Shown here: positions 45,840 through 57,340 of the stretch, piece after piece
How positions within the stretch are numbered: the first letter of the stretch is position 1
How the letters are laid out: the number at the start of each line of letters is the position of its first letter
NCBI GenBank assembly: GCA_014529385.2
Contig: CM043963.1
Span: forward strand, 71,440,412-71,504,411
Direction of reading: 5' to 3'
From: Adiantum capillus-veneris
Taxonomy: Eukaryota > Streptophyta > Polypodiopsida > Polypodiales > Pteridaceae
Length of the DNA stretch: 64,000 bases
The notes under the pieces: generated by a model
What the model saw: only the letters and a program-made list of their open reading frames with translations
Told to the model about the DNA's origin: nothing
The model's database searches: none
Program-made: the position numbers and the translations under genes

Positions 45840-47128
45840 ACTATGAATGAAGCATTAACCGTAGTGTGTGTACAAGGAATGGATGACTTCAAACACTCCC
45901 AACACAAATAGCATATAGATTACCAAACACTCACTCAAGGATTAGTCAAGATCAAATCAAGCACTCTCACACGCATATAAAACATTTCTCTTAATTAACA
46001 TAAGTAAGAGGAGGAGAGGTTACTAGCATAAACAATTTGCACTCTAGGATGTGCAAGAATAGAGTGAATGAATGAGCTTATGGGCTCATGGTGAGTGATA
46101 CAAAGGCTCAATGGGGCTGAGGGAGGCTTGAAATTACAAAGGGGAAGGCCTCTTTATATAGGAAAGAGAGTGATTAGGAGTGAGGTTAAGATCCAAGTGT
46201 AATTTGTACAAATGAAGCTTGATTAGGGACATTCAACCAATGAAGAAGCTCCTTCCAAGTGATTTGTTGACCAATTAGCTCCATCATCACTTGTGTTGTC
46301 TTCACTCCTTCCTCCATAGCTTGAGTCCAAGAGCTTCCTTATTTTAAAATGTAAAGAATCTACATAAAATCAATACATATCTAGTAATAATAGAAAGGGG
46401 TTGAATGAGGACTTATGAATTACAACAAGATTAAGCATGACTTGAGAGGTGATTAGAAGAGGAATTTTGATGGGTTTTTGAGCTTGAGAGAGAGGAGGAA
46501 GGAGAGGAGGGTGAGAAGACTAATGGCTGATTTTTAGAGAAGGTCTCAATGTGGAAAAGGAAGGGTGTGTGTGTGTAAAGGTAGAGGGGGTGGTCTCCAC
46601 CACAGTTGAAAAAACTGGCGTCCACTATTTTGGCCATATCTCTTAGACCGTAGATGCAAAAATTATAAAAAAAATATGGCCAGAATCTCCAGCTCATCAA
46701 CTACAACTTTGATGCAGACAACTTTTCTTGGATCGGAGTGGAAGTATTTTTTAAAAATTCGGCAAAATCATGTGTCTGGTTTCTTCCTTTACCAAGTCTT
46801 CCACTTGGGTCCCATTTGTTTGAATCATCATATGGCTCCAAAGCCATGATGATATGAGCCACTCATGACCCTTGAATCATGGGTGCATGGCTCCACAACC
46901 ACATCATATTTTTTCTTTTCACATTTACATATTTTCCCTTTCCTTTACCACTAGGTTCTTCCTCTACCTTTCACCTCCGGTGAACTAGTCAAGAAAAATT
47001 CCTATCAAATCATTTTTTTTTAAATTTTCCCAAGAGGTTGTTCTCACTCTTTCTTTTATTGTAAACCTCTAGAAGCAAGGAAAACCAACAAAATATGATA
47101 AACAAAAATTTCTAATAGGCTCGGATCA
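45641..47128 (-). repeat. Gypsy-2 5' LTR (1488 bp) with (GA)n tract
   Basis: On the plus strand it starts TGACGAAGGAAATTTGG and ends GGCTCGGATCA, giving TGA/TCA ends. A (GA)n tract lies at 45763-45837. The sequence following it in element orientation, TTGGTGCCCCCACTGAGG (about 45619-45636), has the form of a primer-binding site starting TGG, but I could not assign the tRNA. Confidence 0.75.
45763..45837. repeat. (GA)n microsatellite
   Basis: A pure dinucleotide tract inside the Gypsy-2 LTR. Frames of Ser-Leu or Glu-Arg across it are artefacts. Confidence 0.95.
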
Positions 47129-49020
47129 CTATCTTTACCTCCCTTGACTTAGACAAGATTCGATTAAGCTCTATTTTGAGATCTCAAGAAGCTTTGGATG
47201 CTCTCCCTCCTTGTGTGAGAAAGGTATGGAACCATCATGTCGTAGCTTTCAAATATGTGAAAACTTTAGAACAAAAAGCTTTCAACTATAGTGACATAGG
47301 ACGTAATCTTAAAAAGCAAGAAAGGCTAGCAATATCAAGTATTGATTGCCCTTGTAGTAAAACTACCTTTTCTTCTTACGTCAATGGAGCTTTGGGTCAT
47401 GTAGTTATTGCCGATTGTTCTATCCTTCCCTCGGATTCCTTGAAAGACCTTCTCTCAAGAGGTACTAAATATAGGCTCCCTTCCTCGAACGACTCTTGCC
47501 TTTTCAAAGCCATAGAAAAAGGAATTTATAGTTTCGTAGTAAAGTTTGAGGAGTCTTTAGGAGTCCAAGGTATCTTTACCCATTGGAAGTCTGTAGTCCT
47601 TAAGAAAGCTTCTTTGAAATTAATCTTGCTCTCGCAACATTTCTTCAGGAAGGAATAGCTTATCTTCTTCTAATTGTGATGCTCTTAGGAAATTTCATCA
47701 TGATTTTGTAATCTCTTATGTAGATAAGTGCTCTCATAACTCTGTTGTTACGTGCAAAAAGTTTTATTTAGAATGCTTGTTAGGTGAAGTAAACTCTCAG
47801 ACTTACAATGATTGTGATCTTTCAATGCAAGAGGTTATCTTGAAACATCAAGCATTTTGTAGGTGTCTTGGTTTCAAGTGCCAGCCTAAAGTACCTTTTT
47901 TATATACCGTTTGGAAGTTCCACAAGAACCCTATAAAGCCTAGATTTATAGCTGCTTCTTGTAACACCTCTTTGACCGAGGTTTCCAAATGGCTTAGTTA
48001 TTGTTTCAAAGCCCTTTTACGTAGCGTAAATGAATTGTGGAAAAATATGCTAAAGGAAGCAGATGTACCTACCGATTCAAGTTGGATTTTAAATGATTCA
48101 GTAGGTGTGATTCCCGTTTTAAAGTTTTTGAACTCTTTAAGAAGCCTTAAGGAGAAATATTCTCCTTTATGTCTCCAAACTTTTGACTTTACAACGCTAT
48201 ACACGAAGCTAAATTTGAAGGACCTTAAATTTAGAGTCAAGTCTCTTATTTGAAAAGTTTTTGCATACAAGCTTGAGAAGGATAGGTACAAGGCATTGCT
48301 AGTAGAAAAGTCAGCCTTGAACTTTGACTTCTTATGGTTGAAAAATAAGAATGTAAATGTAGACAAAGGAAGAAAGAGATTCACCAGGATTGTAGATGAC
48401 ATTGACATCATATCTTGGTTAGATTTTCTTTTGGACAATTTATATATAACCATCGGCGACTCTCTTTTCAAGCAAACAATTGGTATCCGTATGGGCACCA
48501 ATTGTGCCATTTTTCTTGCTAATTTCTATCTTTTTACTTATGAGTTTGATTTTATGGAGCGTCTCGTCCTTGCTAACACTTGCCCAATATTTTTGCACAA
48601 GTTATGCAATGTAAGACTCTTTGTAGATGATCTTTTTGTCCCTGACGTTCCTTCTTTTCAAGATTTTATGTACTTGAATTTGAGTTCTGTTAGGCGGAGG
48701 AATTTATCCCAAGGAGTTTTGTGAACTTAAATGTACCACAAATAGTGATTGTTGTGCCTTTTTAGACCTTAAGATTTTTCAGACTCCCTTGGAATTAGAA
48801 GTAGATATCTATGATAAGCGCCTTGAACCAGAATATGCCAATCTAAAAATCATCCGTATGCCGCACATTTCTTCGAATGTTTCTCTTTTAGCTAAGTACG
48901 GTGGCATTTGCTCTCAACTATTTAGATTTTCTCTTCTTTGTTCTAGTAAATCTACTTTTGTTGTTCAATCTTGCCATCTTATTTCTTTACTAGTTGAAAA
49001 AGGATACTAATTCAAAAGAA
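47129..49020 (+). pseudogene. Penelope-like ORF of unit A, RT half
   Basis: The 5'-truncated unit A carries the linker and RT in the same order as unit C and is nearly identical over 47129-49884 against 55448-58203. It shares the same stop positions (KE-stop at 47656, LI-stop at 48251) and the same frameshift after LSQGVL (about 48720). RT motifs are as in unit C. A small left piece (42063-42155) encodes FAYKDFKRRLIYLSRAMELG. Confidence 0.88.
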
Positions 49021-49884
49021 TCATGAAAACCGTTCGTTCATTTTTTGCATCGTAGTAAGTTTATTTTTAATGTTTCTTCCATTGGAACGTTGAAGATTAT
49101 CAATAGTAAATTCAATAGAAGTGGAGAGCTAAAAAGCCCACTTATTGTTTGACTTAATAACACCTTATGTTGTTGTTTTGATATTTAGCGCTTCTAGTAT
49201 TTTTACTATAGCTTGACAAATGCTAGCCTTTATCATAGCTGAGTATGCCCATCACCTCCGGAGGGTGATAGAAACTCAGCTCGTTGGTTTTGTAGAGTAC
49301 GTTCAAAGCATGAATGACCTCTATATATACCTGCACCTACTCTTGGGCACTAACGACGTGAGTAGGGATGTCATAGCTGTTGTCCAAGCTATGCATGATA
49401 AAAGTGATAATCTAATTCTTCCTGTTTGGACAAGCAGCGAAGTTGAGATCACATATTGTCAAGTTTGGTTCTTTGCTCTTCGTAGGTTTGTAGTAGTATT
49501 CATTTTTTGATTTCGTACTTAGCTTACCTGAGGACTTAAGAATGTATTCTGTTAGAAGTTGTTGTGTGAAGTTTGATTTCTAGGATTAGGTTTGTAAAAT
49601 GTCCTAGCCTTTTTTTTTTTTGCTTAAAGCTGAGTACTTGTTTTACTCCAAGTAAGTTGCATCAACTTATTTTACACATGCCTTTTTTAAAAACATTTTT
49701 AAGTTAATAATGTTTTGTTTTATTTAGTTTTCTTTTGTAGCAAACAAAGTGATTTAGTTTATTTGTTTGTTTGTTTTTGTTTTTCATTTCTTTTCTTGTG
49801 TCCCTTGATTTTATAGTTTTATGAGTGCTTTATTCCCTCTTATAATTCGTGAGTTCAGACTATTCTGAACTTATGAAGGTATAT

Positions 49885-50220
49885 TTTTCAGTCATCTAGC
49901 GGACATGCAAATCTTTTTGCTTTTGATCCAAGTGGTGACGAGCTGTTGAGCTTCATGAAGATATATTGGGAGGGTGTGCATACCCCAATAGCTACCGATA
50001 TTATACTCATGTGTGTTTTGATGTGATTTTATGTGTGTGTTACTTTTATTCCTTGTTTTAAATAAACATTTTTAATAAGTAATGGGTCTTTTTGTAATTT
50101 TGGTTGTATCTTGATTTATTGTGTAGAGCTTCTTTTCGTTTTGATTTTGGTTTGTTTGAGTGTTATGTCGTTTATTTTACAATTTGTCTTGATTTATCTA
50201 TTTGTTGTTTTTTTGCTTTT

Positions 50221-50255
<35 letters not shown>

Positions 50256-50634
50256 GTTGTTGTTGTGAGAGTTATAAATCTAACTTCGTAGATTGCATGT
50301 TTTCAATAAATAATGGTTTTATCTTAAAACTCTTAAAAAATAAAAAATAACATCTTAATTTGGGTCCCTTGGATGAAGGGTTTCTTGTGTGGTTTCATGA
50401 AATATCTCTTGTCAGAGGAGAGGTTGAGTAGTGATTCTAGCAAGGGATCACGTGCACTCGATTGCACGCTATTGTCGATGATATTTTGAGTGTAGCAAGC
50501 AGCCTTATTTAAGGACTTCACTGCTTGGCAGCAGCCCTGCTATACAAACGTGGGGTGTGGCTAGCACCAATCTAGCCTTAGGATCTTTAGCCTTGAGGCG
50601 GGCGTTGATCTGAAACATTGACCTTACTACAAAA
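49885..50634 (+). promoter_or_regulatory. Penelope-like pseudo-LTR/5' UTR between units A and B
   Basis: This sequence is repeated at 53532-54282. It carries a GGGTGTGCATACCC hairpin (about 49971), a (GT)n tract (50224-50251), a second potential hairpin (CAAGCAG ... CTGCTTG at about 50495-50525) and a TTATTTAAGG-type AT box. It ends at the ATG of the unit. In such elements this region holds the promoter and often a hammerhead ribozyme. I did not find a convincing hammerhead core here. Confidence 0.7.
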
Positions 50635-51593
50635 ATGAAAAACACTTTTACTTCTTCTTCAGCTTCAACGAGCAATGTTGATGACTCTCAAGTACTTCTT
50701 TTCGGCCCTTCTTTCTTTTGAGTAGTAGCTAGAACTAGTCATAATCTGTATCAATAAAGATTTAAGTTTTTTGCTAAGTCTAATTTGAAGAATTTGCATG
50801 TTTTTGGTGATGGTCCTATTCGTTGGGATTCTTTTAAGAATGTCTTAGTTAGTACTCATTCCACAAGTTCTTCCATAAAAGCTCTCAATCATTTGAGGCG
50901 TTTAAGGAAAAAACATCTTGTGGTAGATCGTCCTCTAAGTTCGGTTCATACTACTCAAGTTATTTATGTTATTTATAATATTCACGATAGTTCTATGATG
51001 TATGTCGGCCAAACCTTTCGAACAGCTTTTGTCCGTTTTCAGGAACATGTAAGAGAAGCGAGAAAGTTCAAAGTAAGAGCACCGTATGTGAAAGTGTGAA
51101 ACCCTTCTATGCGGCAATAGCAAAACATGGCTTTGAATCTTTCCCTTCTTTTCCCATTGAGCACATAGAGGGTAATTTTAGAGCCTTGAACTTTGACTTC
51201 TTATGGCTGAAAAATAAGAATGTAAATGTAGACAAAGGAAGAAAGAGATTCACGAGGATTGTAGATGACATTGACATCATATCTTGGTTAGATTTTATTT
51301 TGGACAATTTATATATAACCATCGGCGACTGTCCGTTCAAGCAAACAATTGGTATCTCTATGGGCACCAATTGTGCTATTTTTCTTGCTAATTTCTATCG
51401 TTTTACTTATGAGTTTGATTTTATGGAGCGTCTTGTCCTTGCTAACACTTGCCCAATATTTTTGCACAAGTTATGCAATGTAAGAAGCTTTGTAGATGAT
51501 CTTTTTGTCCCTGACGTTCCTTCTTTTCAAGATTTTATGTACTTGAATTTGAGTTCTGTTAGGCGGAGGAATTTATCCGAAGGAGTTTTGTGA
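50635..51593 (+). pseudogene. Penelope-like ORF of unit B, internally deleted
   Basis: The ATG at 50635 starts MKNTFTSSSASTSNVDDSQ, with two stops before the main frame. The main-frame ATG of unit C is TTG here (50785). The GIY-YIG part (VIYVIYNIHDSSMMYVGQT, RTAFVRFQEHVREAR) is interrupted by a frameshift at about 51065. At 51181, FPIEHIEGNFR joins directly to ALNFDFLWLKNKNVNVDKGR of the RT, deleting about 1.8 kb present in unit C (54836 to about 56632). The RT catalytic part remains (IGISMGTNCAIFLANFYRF and RSFVDDLFV). Confidence 0.9.
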
Positions 51594-52217
51594 ACTTAAC
51601 TGTACCACAAATAGTGATTGTTGTGCCTTTTTAGACCTTAAGATTTTTCAGACTCCCTTGGGATTAGAAGTAGATATCTATGATAAGTGTCTTGAACTAG
51701 AATATGCCAATCTAAAAATCATCCGTATGCCTCATATTTCTTCGAACATTTTTCTTTTAGCTAAGTACGGTGTCATTTGATCTCAATTATTTCGATTTTC
51801 TCGTCTTTGTTCTAGTAAATCTACTTTTGTTGTTCAATCTTGCCATCTTATTTCTTTACTAGTTGAAAAAAGATACTCATTCAAAAGAATCATGAAAAAC
51901 GTTCGTTTATTTTTGCATCGTAGTAAGTTTATTTTTAATGTTTCTTCCTTTGGAATGTTCAAGATTATCAGTAGTAAATTCAATATAAGTGGAGAGCTAA
52001 AAAGCCCACTTATTGTTTGACTTAATAACACCTTACGTTGTTGTTTTGATCTTTAGCGCTTCTAGTATGTTTACTATAGCTTGACAAATGCTAGCCTTTA
52101 TCATGGCTGAGTATGCCCATCAGCTCCGGAGGGTGATAGAAACTCAACTCGTTGGTTTTGTAGAGTACGTTCAAAGCATGAATGACCTCTATATAAACCT
52201 GCACCTACTCTTGGGCA

Positions 52218-52993
52218 TGTTAAGTATGGAGCCTGATTTACCCTTGTAATTTTCTGTGGTAAAAGCGCACATTTGTAAGGCCCCCATTATGAGGAGAAGC
52301 CATCGTGCGTGAAGGAAAATCACTCACCGGAAACCAAAATTTTCACGGACAAGAATCAGGAGCAACTTTAAAGGCCTCGGGGGCGGAGGCCCTCGAGACT
52401 TTTTTTTCGTCGGAATATTCTTTTTCGCCAGAATATTATGGCCGGATGGCGGCCGAAAAGTGGTCGGAAAACAACCGGTCGGTTGGCCGATGGCCGGTAG
52501 TCAATGGCCGATGGCCGGTGGTCGGAAGTCAATGGCCGGTGGCCGAATTCAAAAGCGGACTTGTCTTCTCAAGGGCGGCCACACATGGGCGGATTGGAGG
52601 GTCCGATTTGGACTTATTCGCACAAGGGCGGCTACACATGGCTGTCTCTCATAAGAGAGGGCAGCCCTTTTGGCCTATAAAAGGAGGCTATTTTTACACA
52701 CATTTCATAGTGTGAAGTTGATGCAACAAGGTGAGTGTGAGGTGGTGAGAGTGAAGCAAGGCGGGAGCTCCATTAAGGGTATAATCCCTTTGTAAACTAC
52801 TTCTTGTTTTGAAGTACTAAAGCCATTGAGTGGCTGCTTTCCCGTGGACGTAGCCCACATTGGGTGAACCACGTATATCGTGTGTACTCTCTCTCTCTCT
52901 CTCTCTACTCTATAATCTCGTGTATATAAATCTGTCTCTCTCCATTAAATAATCTACTCAATTATCTATTTAGCTACGTCTTATTTCCTAACA
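52218..52993 (+). mobile_element. Solo LTR (776 bp) of a Copia-type element inside Penelope-like unit B
   Basis: The insert begins TGTTAAGTATGGAG and ends TTTCCTAACA, with a perfect GGGCA duplication on both sides (52213-52217 and 52994-52998). Units A and C are uninterrupted at this point. It has a TATA box (CCTATAAAAGGAGG at about 52673), a short CT tract at 52886-52905, and a GTGGACGTAGCCCACATTGG / GTGAACCACGTATAT stretch, a motif common near the R/U5 border of plant Copia LTRs. No internal region is present, so LTR-LTR recombination removed the rest. It is unrelated to Copia-A and Copia-B by sequence. Confidence 0.95.
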
Positions 52994-53531
52994 GGGCACC
53001 GACGACGTGAGTAGGGATGTCATAGCTGTTGTCCAAGCTATGCATGATAAAGGTGATAATCTTATTCTTCCTGTTTGGACAAGCAGCGAAGTTGAGATCA
53101 CATATTGTCAAGTTTGGTTCTTTGATCTTCGTAGGTTTGTAGTAGTATTCATTTTTCGATTTCGTACTTAGCTTACCTGAGGACTTAAGAATGTGTTCCG
53201 TTAGAAGTTGTTGTGTGAAGTTTGATTTCTAGGATTAAGTCTTTAAGATGTCTTATCCTTTTTTTTTTTTTGCTTAAAGTTGAGTACTTGTTTTAAGCCA
53301 AGTAAGTTGCGTCAACTTATTTTACACATGCCTGTTTTAAAAACAATTTTAAGTTAATAATGTTTTGTTTTATTTAGTTTTCTTTCGTAGCAAACAAAGT
53401 GATTTAGTTTATTTGTTTGTTTGTTTTTGTTTTTCTTTTCTTTTCTTGTGTCCCTTGCTTTTATAGTTTTATGAGTGCTTTATTCCCTCTTATAATTCGT
53501 GAGTTCAGACTATTCTGAACTTATGAAGGTA

Positions 53532-54282
53532 TATTTTTCAGTCATCTAGCGGACATGCAAACCTTTTTGATTTTCGTTCGAGTGGTGAACATCTGTTGAG
53601 CTTCATGAAGATATATTGGGAGGGTGTGCATACCCCAACAAATACCGATCTTATACTCATGTATGTGTCGATGTGATTTTATGTGTGTGTTACTTTTATT
53701 CCTTGTTTTAAAGAAACAATTTTTATAAGTAATGGGTCTTTTTGTAATTTTGGTTGTATCTTGATTTATTGTGTAGAGCTTCTTTTCGTTTTGATTTTGG
53801 TTTGTTTGAGTGTTATGTCTTTTATTTTATAATTTGTCTTGATTTATCTATTTGTTGTTTTTTTGCTTTTGATTGTGTGTGTGTGTGTGTGTGTGTGTGT
53901 TTGGTTGTTGTTGTGAGAGTTATAAATCTAACTTCGTAGATTGCATGTTTTCAATAAATAATGGTTTTATCTTAAAACTCTTAAAAAATAAAAAATAACA
54001 TCTTAATTTGGGTCCCTTGGATCAAGGGTTTTTTGTGTGGTTTCATGAAATATCTCTTGTCAGAGGAGAGGTTGAGTAGTCATTCTAGCAAGGGATCACG
54101 TGCACTCGATTGCACGCTATTGTCGATGATATTTTGAGTGTAGCAAGCAGCCTTATTTAAGGACTTCACTGCTTGGCAGCAGCCCTGCTATACAAATGAG
54201 GGGTGTGGCTAGCACCAATCTAGCCTTAGGATCTTTAGCCTTGAGGCGGGCGTTGATCTGAAACATTGACCTTACTACAAAA
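53532..54282 (+). promoter_or_regulatory. Penelope-like pseudo-LTR/5' UTR between units B and C
   Basis: Second copy of the 49885-50634 region. It shares the GGGTGTGCATACCC hairpin (about 53623), the (GT)n tract (53876-53900, shorter) and the CAAGCAG/CTGCTTG pair (about 54144-54178). The most variable part is about 53565-53590. Confidence 0.7.
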
Positions 54283-57200
54283 ATGAAAAACACTTTTACT
54301 TCTTCTTCAGCTTCAACGAGCAATGTTGATGACTCTCAGGTACGTCTTTTTGGCCCTTCTTTCTTTTCAGTAGTAGCTAGAAGTAGTCATAATCTGTATC
54401 AATAAAGATTTAAGTTTTTTGCTAAGTCTAATATGAAGAATTTGCATGTTTTTGGTGATGGTCCTATTCGTTGGGATTCTTTTAAGAATGTCTTAGTTAG
54501 TACTCATTACACAAGTTCTTCCATAAAAGCTCTCAATCATTTGAGACGTTTAAGAAAAAAACATCTTGTGGTAGATCGTCCTCTAAGTCCGGTTTATACC
54601 TCTCAAGTTATTTATGTTATTTATAATATTCACGATAGTTCTATGATGTATATCGGCCAAACCTTTCGAACAACTTTTGTCTGTTTTCAGGAACATGTGA
54701 GGGAAGCGAGAAAAGTTCAAAGTAAGAGCACCGTACGTGAAAGTGTGAAACCCTTGTATGCGGCAATAGCAAAACATGGCTTTGAGTCTTTCCCTTGTTT
54801 TCCCATTGAGCACATAGAGGGTAATTTTAGAAACTCTAAAGAGTTCTATAAATCAGCGTGGCCTCGAGAGTTGTTTTGGATGAGAACTTGGCATACTTTT
54901 TTCCCTAAATGTTTCAACTTGGAAGGAAAGTCTTCTTTACATAAAAATAAGACAATTTACCATAAGGTACCTATGCTGTGGCGAAGGCATCCCAAACCCG
55001 AGTTAGTTCTCCCTTCAAGTCAGTTTATAAGAACTTGGATTCCTAAAGGTTCTCGTTCAAATCCGCCTTCTATCCCTGAAATCAATTTAGTTGTCTTGCA
55101 CAACACTATTTCTAGTAGAGTACAAGGTCTCCCTACGGCTTTAATCTCTAGAATTGAGAGTGATGACCCTTCTAACCAAAGAATTTTTGCTTATAAAGAT
55201 TTCAAACGGAGATTGATTTTCGTTTCTAGGGCCTTGGAAATGGGTTCTTTATCTTATAAATTATTTGAAAGGTATAATATAAGGATCCTATTTAAGCTCT
55301 TGTATACCCTTGAGAACTACCCTTATGAAGATTTGGAGCTAAGATAGTCTCATAGTACTCAACTTCGAGTATTGTAAGGAAAATTTGTGAAGTCCAATTG
55401 TCCTAGTCTGGAAAATCCCTTGGTTGGAAAGAAAGATTTGTTGATAACTATCTTTACCTCCCCTGACTTAGACAAGATTGGATTAAGCTCTATTTTGAGA
55501 TCTCAAGAAGCTTTGGATGCTCTCCCTCCTTGTGTGAGAAAGGTATGGAACCATCATGTTGTAGCTTTCAAATATGTGAAAACTTTAGAACAAAAAGCTT
55601 TCAACTATAGTGACATAGGACGTAATCTTAAAAAGCAAGAAAGGCTAGCAATATCAAGTATTGATTGCCCTTGTAGTAAAACTACCTTTTCTTCTTACGT
55701 AAATGGAGCTTTGGGTCATGTAGTTATTGTCGATTGTTCTATCCTTCCCTCGGATTCCTTGAAAGACCTTCTCTCAAGAGGTACTAAATATAGGCTCCCT
55801 TCCTCGAACGACTCTTGCCTTTTCAAAGCCATAGAAAAAGGAATTTATAGTTTCGTAGTAAAGTTTGAGGAGTCTTTAGGAGTCCAAGGTATCTTTACCC
55901 ATTGGAAGTCTGTAGTCCTTAAGAAAGCTTCTTTGAAATTAATCTTGCTCTCGCAACGTTTCTTCAGGAAGGAATAGCTTATCTTCTTCTAATTGTGATG
56001 CTCTTAGGAAATTTCATCATGATTTTGTAATCTCTTATGTAGATAAGTGCTCTCATAACTCTGTTGTTACGTGCAAAAAGTTTTATTTAGAATGCTTGTT
56101 AGGTGAAGTAAACTCTCAGACTTACAATGATTGTGATCTTTCAATGCAAGAGGTTATCTTGAAACATCAAGCATTTTGTAGGTGTCTTGGTTTCAAGTGC
56201 CAGCCTAAAGTACCTTTTTTATATACCGTTTGGAAGTTCCACAAGAACCCTATAAAGCCTAGATTTATAGCTGCTTCTTGTAACACCTCTTTGACCGAGG
56301 TTTCCAAATGGCTTAGTTATTGTTTCAAAGCCCTTTTACGTAGCGTAAATGAATTGTGGAAAAATATGCTAAAGGAAGCAGATGTACCTACCGATTCAAG
56401 TTGGATTTTAAATGATTCAGTAGGTGTGATTCCCGTTTTAAAGTTTTTGAACTCTTTAAGAAGCCTTAAGGAGAAATATTCTCCTTTATGTCTCCAAACT
56501 TTTGACTTTACAACGCTATACACGAAGCTAAATTTGAAGGACCTTAAATTTAGAGTCAAGTCTCTTATTTGAAAAGTTTTTGCATACAAGCTTGAGAAGG
56601 ATAGGTACAAGGCATTGCTAGTAGAAAAGTCAGCCTTGAACTTTGACTTCTTATGGTTGAAAAATAAGAATGTAAATGTAGACAAAGGAAGAAAGAGATT
56701 CACCAGGATTGTAGATGACATTGACATCATATCTTGGTTAGATTTTCTTTTGGACAATTTATATATAACCATCGGCGACTCTCTTTTCAAGCAAACAATT
56801 GGTATCCGTATGGGCACCAATTGTGCCATTTTTCTTGCTAATTTCTATCTTTTTACTTATGAGTTTGATTTTATGGAGCGTCTCGTCCTTGCTAACACTT
56901 GCCCAATATTTTTGCACAAGTTATGCAATGTAAGACTCTTTGTAGATGATCTTTTTGTCCCTGACGTTCCTTCTTTTCAAGATTTTATGTACTTGAATTT
57001 GAGTTCTGTTAGGCGGAGGAATTTATCCCAAGGAGTTTTGTGAACTTAAATGTACCACAAATAGTGATTGTTGTGCCTTTTTAGACCTTAAGATTTTTCA
57101 GACTCCCTTGGAATTAGAAGTAGATATCTATGATAAGCGCCTTGAACCAGAATATGCCAATCTAAAAATCATCCGTATGCCGCACATTTCTTCGAATGTT

Positions 57201-57340
57201 TCTCTTTTAGCTAAGTACGGTGGAATTTGCTCTCAATTATTTAGATTTTCTCGTCTTTGTTCTAGTAAATCTACTTTTGTTGTTCAATCTTGCCATCTTA
57301 TTTCTTTACTAGTTGAAAAAAGATACTAATTCAAAAGAAT
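54283..57340 (+). pseudogene. Penelope-like ORF of unit C: N-terminal GIY-YIG endonuclease plus RT
   Basis: The ATG at 54283 (MKNTFTSSSASTSNVDDSQ) is in frame with the main ORF but followed by a TAA at about 54403. The main frame opens at 54433. Order: GIY-YIG nuclease (VIYVIYNIHDSSMMYIGQT, RTTFVCFQEHVREAR, EHIEGN, then WPRELFWMRTWHTFFPK with the conserved Glu). Two in-frame stops follow at 55345-55380. The linker has DCPCSKTTF and GALGHVVIVDCSILPSDSLK then RGTKYRLP. The RT has PFLYTVWKFHKNPIKPRFIA, QTFDFTTLYTKL (first Asp), IGIRMGTNCAIFLANFYLF, RLFVDDLFV (catalytic DD), FLDLKIF and the C-terminal ICSQLFRFSRL thumb region. At least five stops or shifts occur (54403, 55345, 55975, 56570, about 57035). 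Confidence 0.88.

Larger units (their letters stand above)
42156..47128 (-). mobile_element. Truncated Ty3/gypsy element (Gypsy-2) inside Penelope-like unit A
   Basis: The minus-strand element keeps its 5' LTR (45641-47128), leader, gag, protease and the start of RT. It ends inside RT at 42156, where it abuts the Penelope-like sequence. The 3' half and 3' LTR are gone. Relative to unit C, about 170 bp of Penelope-like sequence (55275-55447) is also missing at this junction. One deletion spanning the Gypsy 3' half and the adjacent target explains this. Confidence 0.9.

Noticed and set aside
47998..48510. 170-residue minus-strand frame, repeated at 56317-56829
   Set aside because: It is the antisense shadow of the Penelope-like RT; its apparent conservation only reflects the duplicated unit.
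49200..49510. 96-residue frame after the Penelope-like RT (repeated at 57539-57841) as a separate gene
   Set aside because: It is part of the unit's 3' region and occurs in every copy, but shows no recognisable domain and no independent context. It could be the tail of the element's protein; I did not call it separately.
49885..50100. Possible hammerhead ribozyme core (GTGACGAG ... TTCATGAAG) in the Penelope-like pseudo-LTR
   Set aside because: The C3-U4-G5-A6-N-G-A core and the GAAA element are not both present, and the second copy differs at the key bases.
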